Part shown: piece by piece, positions 9,356 to 18,624 of the stretch
Numbering within the stretch: position 1 is the stretch's first letter
Layout of the letters: each line of letters opens with the position of its first letter
Assembly: GCA_022648685.1 (NCBI GenBank)
Contig: JALCMW010000009.1
Coordinates: 26,428-90,427 of the forward strand
Direction of reading: 5' to 3'
Source of the DNA: Bacteroidales bacterium
GTDB lineage: Bacteria; Bacteroidota; Bacteroidia; Bacteroidales; UBA932
DNA length: 64,000 bases
Program-made: the position numbers and the translations under genes
Notes under the pieces: generated by a model
Databases searched by the model: none
What the model was told of the DNA's origin: nothing
What the model saw: only the letters and a program-made list of their open reading frames with translations

Positions 9356-11227
9356 TTACTCTTTTGAAGACGACTCTTCGGCTTTACGTATCTGTTCTTT
9401 CAAATCGTTCAATTCCTTCTTTGCCGCATCGATCCTCTCCAGCATCTGATTGATCAGCGGTTCCGACTTCTTGGATTTGTCAAAAAATCCTATATTGTTT
9501 TCGTATGTATCAATCTCTTGTTGCAATTTATTGAAACGCTGTACAAGATAATCCTTTTCGCTTCGGGGCTGCTTAGCCATGCCGCTGCGGCCGGAAGAGT
9601 ATACGAAATCCGGGAACTTGGTCTTCATGGCATTTTTGTAACGTTCCACGATCGCATCTTTTTCCTTGAAGGGAACGAAGCCTATAGCTTTCCATCTGGA
9701 AGAGAAATCGTTCATCGACTTGATGTCATCGGATCCGTTTACCGGCACATATGAATCGATATCTTCTATGATCTGCCGTTTTGCCTTAAGATTTGCGTAA
9801 TAATCATTTTCAGGCTTGTTTTGTCTGTCCCTTTCATTGAAAAATTCATCGCAGGCAGCACGGAACCGTTTCCACAGCACCTCCGATTTCTTTCTCGGAA
9901 CCGCACCCAATTCCTTCCATTGTTTCTGAAGACTGATGAACTGGTCGGTAGTCTTTCTCCACTCCGTACTTGTTTTCAAAGATTCGGCAGTTTCGATAAG
10001 CGCCATCTTTTTGGCCATATTGTCGTTCATCACTTCTTTGTATGACGAATAAAATTCGCGTTTTCTCGCAAAAAACTTGTCACACGCAGCACGGAACCTA
10101 TCGTATATCTTTTGATTTTCTTTCTTCGTGGCATATCCGATAGTACGCCATTGTTTCTGGATTTCCTCTATTTCCTTGGTCACGGAATTCCACTCGTTGG
10201 AAGACGTGATGTCCTTTCCGGCCAAGGTTTCGGTTTGCTCGCAAAGTTTTGTCTTGGCTTCCAGATTTTCCCCCTGCTTGGCTTTCTGGGCTTCGAAATA
10301 AGCCTGGTATTTCTTGTTTATGATAGCTGTGGCTGCCTTGAAACGTTCCCATATCGAATCACGGTATTCCTTTGCGACGGGACCGAATTCCTTCCACTGT
10401 TCATGAAGTTTCTGTAGCTCCCTGAAAGCGGCTACGACATTATCATTCTCGGTCAGTTTTTCGGCTGTCTCGCAAAAGCCTTCTTTAGCTTCCAGATTCT
10501 TCTTGAAATCAAGATCGCGCAGATCATGATTGATTTTGACCATATCATAGAACTTCTCGACATAGAACTGATATGTATCGTTTATATCCCTGTAGTTCTG
10601 TACCGGAACAGGACCGATCTCCCTCCATCTTGACTGGATTTCACGGAACGCCGGAAAAGTTGCATTGACATCTTCCTGCTTATCGACCAAAGATTTAAGA
10701 TCCTCGATCACAGCCTGTTTCCTGACAAGGTTTTCTTCCCTATCCTTTTCGAGTCTTTTATTATATTCAACGCGTTCTTTCTTGTAAGCATTATAGAAAG
10801 CTTTGAATCCGTTTTCTATTGCATCGAAAGGGTTTTCGTGCTGGTCATCCCCTGCAGGGGGTTCTGCTGAAACGGAACCGCCGGCATCCACTTTTTCCTT
10901 GGTCAGCTTCTTGTAAAAAGCCGACTTAATCGATTCAGCTTCTTTATACCGCTTCATACGGTTTTCACTTATTGCAAGCTGATGAAAAAGTTCGGAAAGC
11001 TCGGCAAGGGTTTTTCCGGACAGGTCTGGTTCGCTTTCTTCCACGGAAGATTTTTCCGCAACGGGCTCGGCAACAGCAGGCGCCTCCTGTACGGAAGTGT
11101 CTTCGCCGACCGTTTCATTGATGGCTTCATCTGAAGTCTCACCATCAGGAACTGCCTTTTGAACTACATCTGACGGAACTTGCGCCTCAGGCACATTAGT
11201 CACATCAGGGATAATTTCTTCACTCAT
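9356..11227 (-). CDS. DUF349 repeat protein
   Basis: The biochemical function of this cytoplasmic protein is unknown. After an acidic, low-complexity N-terminal ~80 residues there are five tandem DUF349 repeats of roughly 65-75 residues. They are recognisable by a recurring core such as SRWREIGPVP, EQWKEFGPV, KQWRTIGYA, KQWKELGAVP and SRWKAIGFVP, each followed by a helix ending in RFRAACDEFF or similar. The whole protein is probably helical and partly coiled coil, with a final helical segment of mixed charge. It leads the operon with yidC and yggS from a promoter at 11261-11268, which links it by context to membrane protein biogenesis; that link is inference. Confidence 0.85.
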   Translation of the reverse strand: MSEEIIPDVTNVPEAQVPSDVVQKAVPDGETSDEAINETVGEDTSVQEAPAVAEPVAEKSSVEESEPDLSGKTLAELSELFHQLAISENRMKRYKEAESIKSAFYKKLTKEKVDAGGSVSAEPPAGDDQHENPFDAIENGFKAFYNAYKKERVEYNKRLEKDREENLVRKQAVIEDLKSLVDKQEDVNATFPAFREIQSRWREIGPVPVQNYRDINDTYQFYVEKFYDMVKINHDLRDLDFKKNLEAKEGFCETAEKLTENDNVVAAFRELQKLHEQWKEFGPVAKEYRDSIWERFKAATAIINKKYQAYFEAQKAKQGENLEAKTKLCEQTETLAGKDITSSNEWNSVTKEIEEIQKQWRTIGYATKKENQKIYDRFRAACDKFFARKREFYSSYKEVMNDNMAKKMALIETAESLKTSTEWRKTTDQFISLQKQWKELGAVPRKKSEVLWKRFRAACDEFFNERDRQNKPENDYYANLKAKRQIIEDIDSYVPVNGSDDIKSMNDFSSRWKAIGFVPFKEKDAIVERYKNAMKTKFPDFVYSSGRSGMAKQPRSEKDYLVQRFNKLQQEIDTYENNIGFFDKSKKSEPLINQMLERIDAAKKELNDLKEQIRKAEESSSKE

Positions 11228-11260
11228 AATAATAAGGAATTATTTTAATTTCATATTCTG

Positions 11261-11268
11261 CAAATATA
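11261..11268 (-). promoter_or_regulatory. Promoter -7 box TATATTTG for DUF349-yidC-yggS
   Basis: An exact TAnnTTTG match followed by C, 33 nt before the start at 11227. Confidence 0.6.
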
Positions 11269-11319
11269 TGAATAAAATGCGAAAGAATAAACACATAACA
11301 CATATTAAGAAACATTTCC

Positions 11320-11327
11320 TATATTTG
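11320..11327 (+). promoter_or_regulatory. Promoter -7 box TATATTTG for the secreted protein-trmD unit
   Basis: The predicted start of transcription is near 11334. This leaves only about 5 nt before the ATG at 11339 but about 35 nt before the ATG at 11369, which favours the latter as the start. Confidence 0.6.
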
Positions 11328-11368
11328 CGAATGCATATATGAAACATATATTTAAATATAAAAAGACA

Positions 11369-12301
11369 ATGAAAAAATTACTATTGCTATTAACCATTAT
11401 CGCACCGGCAGCGTGTTTTGCTCAGAAAAACGCATCATATCCATATACAGGAGAAAGGATATCCCTTTCACAAAATATTCTCAAATCCACATTTCTGGGA
11501 CCATTGCAAGGAGTCCAGAAACAGGCCTATCAGGGAATGGATATTTTCGGAAATTATCTTCTCAGCTGCCAGAATACGGGTGTAGCAACTTTATATGATT
11601 TCGACGGGAAAAAAATCGAAAAGCTCAGCCAATTCAAACTTGCCAGCTACAATAAATACAATCATTCGAACGTAGCTTCATTCGGCATCGAATCTTACGA
11701 TCCTGCTGATCCTATGCCTCTGGTATACATAAGCCAATGCCAGAAAAAGAAAATCAACAATATGAAAGATGTGGCTTATGTGGAAAGGATCAACCCCGAC
11801 CTGAAATCTTCAACTCTTGTACAAACGATATTTTACAATGATACTAGCCATAATTTCGGATATGCGCTGCAGTGGGTGGTAGACCGTCGGAACCATTATC
11901 TTTACGGATACGGAAACACCATCAACAATTCCGATCCGGCCAACAGGCACAGAATAGTCAAGTTCAGACTTCCATCTTATAAAGAAGGTCAAAACGGACT
12001 TCTGATACTTACTGACAAAGACTTGCTTGAAAATTACTTGGTCGAGGATTACTATGCCGTTCCTTTCAATCCTATCGGACAGGGTCTGTTCATTCATGAC
12101 GGAATGCTTTTCATGCCTACAGGAGTGGGAAAGACGGAGACGCCTTCGATACTTTACGTTTGGGATCTCAAGAACAGATGCATGCGTAATGTCCTTGACT
12201 TGACAAAGGTGACTCACAGTGAACTCGAGGATTGTTCCGAATATGACGGGACACTTATAATTCAAAGCCAGGCCGGACTGTTCAAAATCAAATTCGATTA
12301 A
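11369..12301 (+). CDS. Secreted protein of unknown function, possible beta-propeller
   Basis: I do not recognise a named family. The start at 11369 gives a clean signal peptide (MKKLLLLLTIIAPAACFAQ) and a normal leader after the promoter at 11320; an earlier in-frame ATG at 11339 would leave almost no leader. The mature part (~290 aa) is rich in short beta-strand-like segments with repeated YLYGYG, MLFMPTG, ILYVWDL and TLIIQSQAGLFKI blocks, which suggests a WD/TolB-like propeller. No catalytic motif stands out. The stop is 2 nt before trmD, so the two are cotranscribed; I see no obvious functional reason for that. Confidence 0.7.
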   Translation: MKKLLLLLTIIAPAACFAQKNASYPYTGERISLSQNILKSTFLGPLQGVQKQAYQGMDIFGNYLLSCQNTGVATLYDFDGKKIEKLSQFKLASYNKYNHSNVASFGIESYDPADPMPLVYISQCQKKKINNMKDVAYVERINPDLKSSTLVQTIFYNDTSHNFGYALQWVVDRRNHYLYGYGNTINNSDPANRHRIVKFRLPSYKEGQNGLLILTDKDLLENYLVEDYYAVPFNPIGQGLFIHDGMLFMPTGVGKTETPSILYVWDLKNRCMRNVLDLTKVTHSELEDCSEYDGTLIIQSQAGLFKIKFD

Positions 12302-12303
12302 GC

Positions 12304-12990
12304 ATGCGCATTGACATCCTGTCGGTCGTACCTGAACTTTTAAAAAGCCCTCTCGGATATTCAATAGTAGGTAGAGCAATAAAGAACGGTCTTGTTGACA
12401 TTCAGGTCCATAACATAAGGAAATATGGATTGGGGTCACGCAAGACCGTGGATGATTATTGTTATGGGGGCGATGCCGGAATGGTCATGATGGTCGAACC
12501 GGTATTCAAAATGATAAATGAATTGAAAAGCCAAAGGGAATACGACGAAATAATATATATGTCACCGGACGGGGAAACTCTTACACAGGGAATCTCAAAT
12601 GAACTTTCCCTCTTGGGAAACATAATAATTCTGTGCGGACATTATAAAGGGATAGACGAAAGGATAAGGGAACATCTCATAACAAGGGAAATATCCGTAG
12701 GCGACTATGTGGTAAGCGGAGGGGAGATTCCAGCTGCCATTCTTGCCGATTCCATAGTCAGACTTATCCCCGGCGCATTGACAGATGAAACTTCCGCATT
12801 GAGCGACAGTTTCCAGGATAATCTGATCTCGCCTCCCGTATATACGAGGCCGGCGGAATTCAACGGCTGGAAGGTCCCTGATGTGCTTCTGAGCGGAAAT
12901 CCCAAACTCATCAGGAACTGGCAGGATGAACAGGCGGAAAAAAGGACCAAAGAAAGAAGGCCCGGCCTGTTAAAAGATGCAATACGTTAA
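12304..12990 (+). CDS. trmD: tRNA (guanine-37-N1)-methyltransferase
   Basis: TrmD methylates G37 next to the anticodon of tRNAs reading CNN and some other codons, preventing +1 frameshifts; SAM is the donor. The N-terminus MRIDILSVVPELL is typical. The SPOUT trefoil-knot region is visible as LCGHYKGIDERI, REISVGDYVVSGGE and the helix that follows. The length (228 aa) is normal. It follows a secreted protein after 2 nt rather than the usual rpsP/rimM/rplS neighbours. Confidence 0.95.
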   Translation: MRIDILSVVPELLKSPLGYSIVGRAIKNGLVDIQVHNIRKYGLGSRKTVDDYCYGGDAGMVMMVEPVFKMINELKSQREYDEIIYMSPDGETLTQGISNELSLLGNIIILCGHYKGIDERIREHLITREISVGDYVVSGGEIPAAILADSIVRLIPGALTDETSALSDSFQDNLISPPVYTRPAEFNGWKVPDVLLSGNPKLIRNWQDEQAEKRTKERRPGLLKDAIR

Positions 12991-13027
12991 AAACGTATGA
13001 AAATTAAACATTTTTTGAAAAAATAAA

Positions 13028-13057
13028 TTTGATTTTCAAAAAAAGTACTTATCTTTG
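13028..13057 (+). promoter_or_regulatory. Strong promoter: -33 TTTG and -7 TATCTTTG for the orphan RNA
   Basis: TTTG at 13028-13031 and TATCTTTG at 13050-13057 are 18 nt apart, close to the Bacteroidota sigma-70 spacing. An A/T-only 11-bp inverted repeat (13011-13021 with 13033-13043) overlaps it and could also act as a weak trmD terminator. Confidence 0.65.
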
Positions 13058-13063
13058 TAATGT

Positions 13064-13208
13064 TTTAAAACGTTAAAAACATTGTTTGAAAAACACTCGA
13101 CTCCCGTATTAATTTACGAGAGATTCTAACCAACAATAATTAACCTTTCTATAGGTAAAATACACTACTAACTAACCATTGAAGCCCGCAGTGATGCGGG
13201 CTTCTTTA
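13064..13208 (+). ncRNA. Candidate orphan small RNA between trmD and the thiamin receptor gene
   Basis: The element is bounded by a good promoter (13028-13057) and an intrinsic terminator (13181-13208) and contains no plausible ORF. The predicted transcript is about 145 nt. Visible structure includes an 8-bp repeat AATGTTTT/AAAACATT at 13059-13083 around the predicted 5' end. A further helix is CTCCCGTA/TACGAGAG, with one mismatch and a 6-nt loop, and the GC-rich terminator follows. It is either an independent small RNA or a terminated leader with no surviving gene. I cannot assign it to a known RNA family from the sequence alone. Confidence 0.5.
13181..13208 (+). terminator. Intrinsic terminator of the orphan RNA
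   Basis: A 10-bp stem GAAGCCCGCA/TGCGGGCTTC with a GTGA loop runs straight into CTTTATTTAT. It also lies 32 bp beyond the stop of the convergent TonB receptor gene and may serve that gene weakly. Confidence 0.8.
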
Positions 13209-13235
13209 TTTATGCAGACAACATTATCGTTTGTG

Positions 13236-15518
13236 TCAAAAAGAGTATGTCACCCTGAGCATATAATTGGCAGGGGCCTGTGGAAAAACGCCTTCCTCCT
13301 GATAATATTTGTTTTCATCACGGAAATGCGCACGATAGACCCAGGCATCGGCATAATACCTGTTGTCCAGAATATTATTTATATATACACCCAATCTGAA
13401 AGTCCCTTCCGATATCTTGAACAAACAGGACAGTGATGCATCCGCCACGAAATAAGCCGGAACCTCCCTGTCGGGATTTTCAGTATTGTCCCAATATTGT
13501 TTCCCGACATATTTCCCCCTTACGCATATACCGGCGGTATTGAGAAAATTAGAACAGCTATTTTTGAAGGGCAAATACGAAATCCCGGCCGAAGCAATTA
13601 CCGAAGGAGACATCAGGATAGTGGTTTTGTCGAAATGTGTCTTAAGCAAGCCAAGATAATTCCAATCATCGGAATTATCATAATTCTCGACATAATTGGT
13701 GTAATTCTTTATTTTATTTGTACTGAATGCAGCATTGGCATCCATTTTCAACACTGGAAAAATCTGCCAGGCAACGGCAAGCTCGATACCCCTCCTGTAA
13801 CTTACGGGAACATTTTCTTTTATCGTGTATCCGACATCACTCAATTTGCCGGTTTCCAGAAGCATATTCCGATACTCCATCATGTAGATGTTGGCTGACG
13901 CGGAAAATCCGGCAGAAGAATAAGAATAACCGGATTCGATATCCACCATTCTTTCCGGTTTCAAACTCACTTCGGCAGAACTGTTCCCTGACGATATTTC
14001 GTCGGCAACGGTTTCTATATTTTTTTCAAGATCGCTCCTTCCGGGCTCCCTATGTCCCAATGCCACCGAAACATATGCTTTTCCAAAAGAAGACAGGTCG
14101 AATGAGAAACCGGCTTTGGGATTAAAGAAATTCCAATGCTTGCGGTAATCAAGTGAAACGGAATTGTCGTCGGGACCGGTCATTTTTAGGGATACATTCC
14201 TATACTGTAAATCAAGATATGCATCGAACCATGAAAAGGGATGATATTCAGCTCTCGCAAATGTATTCAAATCATCTTTCGTTCCGTTATTCCTATACCA
14301 TTCGGAATCGGAATAATCATAATCATTGCCTGCAATACCGGACCATATAACATCGCCGAAATGATCACCGTTGTATCTTGAAACATATACTCCGCCAATA
14401 ACATCCATTTTATCGGACTTATACTTCACATTGGAATTGACAACCGCATAATAATTGTCCATTTCTTTCCTGACGACGAAATCACTTTCGTCCAATGATT
14501 GGGAGGCAGTGCCGAAACCGACTTTCCCGCACGCAACATTCGGCTTGTACTCTTCATAATAACCGTCACCCTTGGTATAATTCAAAGTAGTACTCCAGAA
14601 AACCCTATTCCCGAACTGATGGGTAAAATTGAACTGGAGATGCCGCTGGGTGTAATTATCTGTCTGGTTGTCATAATAACGCTTATTCCCCCACTTGTCT
14701 TCATATTCACCTGCAGGATTATATTTCCTGTTTTTATAATACATGGCAAGAGGTATACCCTCCCATGTTATCCCTGTATGCTGAATACCAGTGAGATAAG
14801 TAAGTTTAAAGGAATTAGAGCCTTTGAGGTATCCTATTTCGGCAAAAACGGAACGGACTTTCGCCTTGGCGTTTCTGATATAACCATCAGTATATCCATG
14901 TGAATATGCAAAAGAAGCATATAAACCGGATTTGGTAAGACCCGTACCGGCGGATAAAGTGGATACGAATGTGTCGAAAGAGCCGCTTGAGAAATCAAAA
15001 TAACCGTAGGGGGAATTTCCGATGGAAGCCGTGCTCATATTGATACTCGCGCCGAAAGCACCGCTGCCGTTTGCAGATGTGCCGAGTCCCCTCTGTAATT
15101 GAATAGAACTCAACATATTGGGCAACGCCGGGATATTCACCCAGAAAACTTCCTGGGATTCGGCGTCATTCAATGTTATACCGTTGAGAGTGACATTTGT
15201 CTGGGAACCCCGCGAACCGCGTACTGTCATTTTTGAATAGCCAAGGCCCGTCCCGCCTTCATTTGTCGTAATTACCGACGGCTGTGATGACAATATCATA
15301 GGAAGGGAATTGATAGGATCAGCCGCTCTAAGCGCCTTCTTGTTTACCATTGTAAAGGCGACAGGTGCAGAACGGCTGGCTCTTGAAGCTGAGATGATCA
15401 CACTGTCAAGATGTTCTGTCAAGGATAATGAATCCTTGCATACGGGAGAAGCGTTGGAAGCTTCAGCAGTTAAACATAAAAGCCCGGCAAGGGCATAATT
15501 GAATAAAAAACCTCGCAT
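13236..15518 (-). CDS. TonB-dependent outer-membrane receptor, probable thiamin importer
   Basis: A TonB-dependent beta-barrel receptor for an outer-membrane substrate. The start at 15518 gives a signal peptide (MRGFLFNYALAGLLCLTAEA); an earlier in-frame ATG at 15560 lies inside a perfect hairpin just after the riboswitch and is less likely. The plug domain includes PSVITTNEGGTGLGYSKMT, VRGSRGSQTNVTLNGI, and a GSGAFGASINMST block. The long barrel ends in a typical aromatic C-terminus (MLRVTYSF). About 760 residues is normal. A TPP riboswitch directly upstream strongly implies thiamin or a thiamin precursor as substrate, as for known TPP-regulated receptors in Bacteroides. It is monocistronic here; no pnuT or thi genes are adjacent. 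Confidence 0.88.
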   Translation of the reverse strand: MRGFLFNYALAGLLCLTAEASNASPVCKDSLSLTEHLDSVIISASRASRSAPVAFTMVNKKALRAADPINSLPMILSSQPSVITTNEGGTGLGYSKMTVRGSRGSQTNVTLNGITLNDAESQEVFWVNIPALPNMLSSIQLQRGLGTSANGSGAFGASINMSTASIGNSPYGYFDFSSGSFDTFVSTLSAGTGLTKSGLYASFAYSHGYTDGYIRNAKAKVRSVFAEIGYLKGSNSFKLTYLTGIQHTGITWEGIPLAMYYKNRKYNPAGEYEDKWGNKRYYDNQTDNYTQRHLQFNFTHQFGNRVFWSTTLNYTKGDGYYEEYKPNVACGKVGFGTASQSLDESDFVVRKEMDNYYAVVNSNVKYKSDKMDVIGGVYVSRYNGDHFGDVIWSGIAGNDYDYSDSEWYRNNGTKDDLNTFARAEYHPFSWFDAYLDLQYRNVSLKMTGPDDNSVSLDYRKHWNFFNPKAGFSFDLSSFGKAYVSVALGHREPGRSDLEKNIETVADEISSGNSSAEVSLKPERMVDIESGYSYSSAGFSASANIYMMEYRNMLLETGKLSDVGYTIKENVPVSYRRGIELAVAWQIFPVLKMDANAAFSTNKIKNYTNYVENYDNSDDWNYLGLLKTHFDKTTILMSPSVIASAGISYLPFKNSCSNFLNTAGICVRGKYVGKQYWDNTENPDREVPAYFVADASLSCLFKISEGTFRLGVYINNILDNRYYADAWVYRAHFRDENKYYQEEGVFPQAPANYMLRVTYSF

Positions 15519-15544
15519 AATAATTAATGATTTATATGCAAGGG

Positions 15545-15561
15545 AATGCGTAATACGCATT
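15545..15561 (-). repeat. Perfect 8-bp inverted repeat between TPP aptamer and receptor gene
   Basis: AATGCGTA and TACGCATT are separated by one base. In RNA this is a tight hairpin that buries the alternative ATG at 15560. It is not followed by a U-tract, so it is not an intrinsic terminator. It directly precedes a segment complementary to the aptamer (15540-15546). Confidence 0.7.
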
Positions 15562-15567
15562 TGAGAT

Positions 15568-15664
15568 AAAGCCTTCCCTTCGGCGGTATTGACCGCATCA
15601 GGTTCGTTGGGACTTTCTCAACCTGGCTTGCGGAAACATTTCCGCGCCCGGGTACCCCCGCTTT
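15568..15664 (-). promoter_or_regulatory. TPP (THI-element) riboswitch
   Basis: Read on the minus strand, the element has the closing helix AAAGC/GCTTT and the conserved GGGGGTACCC, GGTTGAGAAAGTCCC, GAACCTGATGCGG and CAATACCGCCGAAGGGAA blocks of the thiamin pyrophosphate aptamer in the correct order. An optional P3a hairpin (GCGGAAA/TTTCCGC) is also present. It sits 49 nt before the preferred receptor start and would lower expression when TPP is abundant. Its 5' edge is 17 nt from the stop of the upstream cyclotransferase gene. Confidence 0.95.
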
Positions 15665-15673
15665 GTATTAAAA

Positions 15674-15681
15674 CAAATATG
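15674..15681 (-). promoter_or_regulatory. Weak promoter -7 box CATATTTG for the TPP riboswitch transcript
   Basis: One mismatch to TAnnTTTG. It abuts the stop codon of the upstream cyclotransferase gene and lies about 10 nt before the aptamer. Read-through from pyrG is the alternative. Confidence 0.35.
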
Positions 15682-16452
15682 TTATTTCTCTATCAGACGC
15701 ACTTCATATAATCTAGGCCAATTTTTTCCCGTCAGATACAATTTACCTGATTTCCTATCATAGGCTATACCATTCAACACGTCCGTATCTTTCGTTCTAA
15801 GATTTGAAGGCAGGAGACCTTTGCAGTCTATTGTCCCCTCGACTTTCCCGCTGTCCGGATTTATTATCAGAATCAGATCCGTCAAATAAACATTGGCGAA
15901 AATCTTTCCGTCTATATATTCAAGTTCATTCAGATAATTAATGGGATGTCCGTCCATTCTCACCGGAATCTTGCGTTTCACATTGAACTTCCCGTCCATG
16001 AAATACAGATCTGAGGAACCGTCGCTTGCAATGAGCAAGTTTCCGTCAGTAGTCAGTCCCCACCCCTCACGAGGATAAGAATATGTAGCTTTATATTTCA
16101 GCGTGACGGCGTCATAGACAAAAGCGACATGATTCTGCCATGTAAGAATGAAAAGATCCCCTCCCATGATAACAGACCCTTCCACAAAATATTTATCGGA
16201 AAAATCAAACCGCCTCTCAGCTTTTCCGGTTTCAAGATCAACTACCCTGAAAGTGGATTTCCCTTCCAAACCTGTACTCTCATACAGAAGGCCATTATTG
16301 AAAAACAACCCCTGAGTATAAGAAGTAACATCATGGGGATATTCATTCACTACACGCACTTTATAATTTTGTACTTTTGCATAAGCGCAGGAACCGAAAC
16401 CGGCAAACAGCAAAAGCTGAACCATGAATATTACAAGACGGACTTTTCGCAT
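15682..16452 (-). CDS. Glutaminyl-peptide cyclotransferase (glutamine cyclotransferase family)
   Basis: This extracytoplasmic enzyme converts N-terminal glutamine of peptides to pyroglutamate. It belongs to the five-bladed-propeller (plant-type) family, not the zinc-dependent animal type. The mature part starts with VNEYPHDVTSYTQGLFF and contains LYESTGLEGKSTFRV, YFVEGSVIMGGDLFILTW, EGWGLTTDGNLL, LNELEYIDGKIFANVY and LNGIAYDRKSGKLYLTGK, all family hallmarks. The N-terminus is hydrophobic with GFGSC (possible lipobox) followed by AYA, so either a lipoprotein or an ordinary secreted protein is possible. It starts 7 nt after the pyrG stop. Confidence 0.88.
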   Translation of the reverse strand: MRKVRLVIFMVQLLLFAGFGSCAYAKVQNYKVRVVNEYPHDVTSYTQGLFFNNGLLYESTGLEGKSTFRVVDLETGKAERRFDFSDKYFVEGSVIMGGDLFILTWQNHVAFVYDAVTLKYKATYSYPREGWGLTTDGNLLIASDGSSDLYFMDGKFNVKRKIPVRMDGHPINYLNELEYIDGKIFANVYLTDLILIINPDSGKVEGTIDCKGLLPSNLRTKDTDVLNGIAYDRKSGKLYLTGKNWPRLYEVRLIEK

Positions 16453-16459
16453 TTGTTCT

Positions 16460-18082
<1,623 letters not shown>

Positions 18083-18105
18083 TTATCTTAGGTTTAACAG
18101 GGGTA

Positions 18106-18113
18106 CAAATTTA
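18106..18113 (-). promoter_or_regulatory. Promoter -7 box TAAATTTG for pyrG
   Basis: An exact TAnnTTTG match 23 nt before the pyrG ATG at 18082. Confidence 0.55.
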
Positions 18114-18144
18114 GTCAAAAAATAATAATTAAAAGAAATTCTTT

Positions 18145-18152
18145 TAACTTTG
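18145..18152 (+). promoter_or_regulatory. Promoter -7 box TAACTTTG for rnpB
   Basis: A TAnnTTTG match followed by C. It predicts a start near 18160, leaving a ~60-nt 5' leader before the mature RNase P RNA. The leader carries a short direct repeat, at 18180-18194 and 18203-18216. Confidence 0.5.
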
Positions 18153-18220
18153 CACTGCAAAAGTATAATTCCGAAGTCCGGATATGGACTTTTATTAATA
18201 CAGGATTGGACTTTTAAAAA

Positions 18221-18536
18221 AAAGGAGGGACGATCTGTCGCGCGGTATCATGCCGTGAGGAAAGTCCGGACAGGACAGAGCGTCCTGCTGCGGAAAGCGC
18301 AGATGGGAGTAATCTTATCTATCCGTAACAGAAAACAACCGCCGTCTGGGACGGTAAGGGTGAAAATGCGAGGCAAGAGCTCACAACGTATTGCAGCGAT
18401 GCCATACGGGTACGGTCGCAGGACCTGCAAGACCAAATATACTGGCAAATGAGAACTGCTCGTTCGATGTCAGGGGGTCGGTTGCGAAGATAAATGACAG
18501 ATTCAAAAACAGAAACCGGCTTACGGTCCCTCCTTT
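18221..18536 (+). ncRNA. rnpB: RNase P RNA (type A)
   Basis: This is the catalytic RNA that removes 5' leaders from precursor tRNAs. The universal core is clear: GAGGAAAGTCCGGAC near the 5' end, GGTAAGGGTGAAAATGCGAG in the middle, and GAAGATAAATGACAGA and CAGAAACCGGCTTACGG near the 3' end. P1 is the perfect helix AAAGGAGGGA (18221-18230) with TCCCTCCTTT (18527-18536), which sets both ends. At ~316 nt it is on the short side for a type A RNA. A strong terminator hairpin follows. Confidence 0.97.
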
Positions 18537-18546
18537 TACAAATATC

Positions 18547-18580
18547 GAGGGTGGCTGAAAATTTCTTTTCAGCCACCCTC
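18547..18580. terminator. Strong hairpin terminator after rnpB, shared with glpC
   Basis: A perfect 15-bp stem GAGGGTGGCTGAAAA/TTTTCAGCCACCCTC has a 4-nt loop. It lies between convergent rnpB and glpC. Confidence 0.85.
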
Positions 18581-18624
18581 TCTTGTTAATATACGAAAAT
18601 GGATATTATAATGCCTTGTTTGTA

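Noticed and set aside
7469..11227. yidC and the DUF349 gene as a duplication because both encode 623 residues
   Set aside because: The sequences and domain make-up are entirely different; the equal length is coincidence.
11810..12439. A 209-residue minus-strand frame across the propeller protein and trmD
   Set aside because: It covers the well-supported trmD start and has no promoter or recognisable domain.
18150..18452. Open frames inside rnpB on both strands
   Set aside because: The region has the full RNase P RNA core; the peptides are chance translations.
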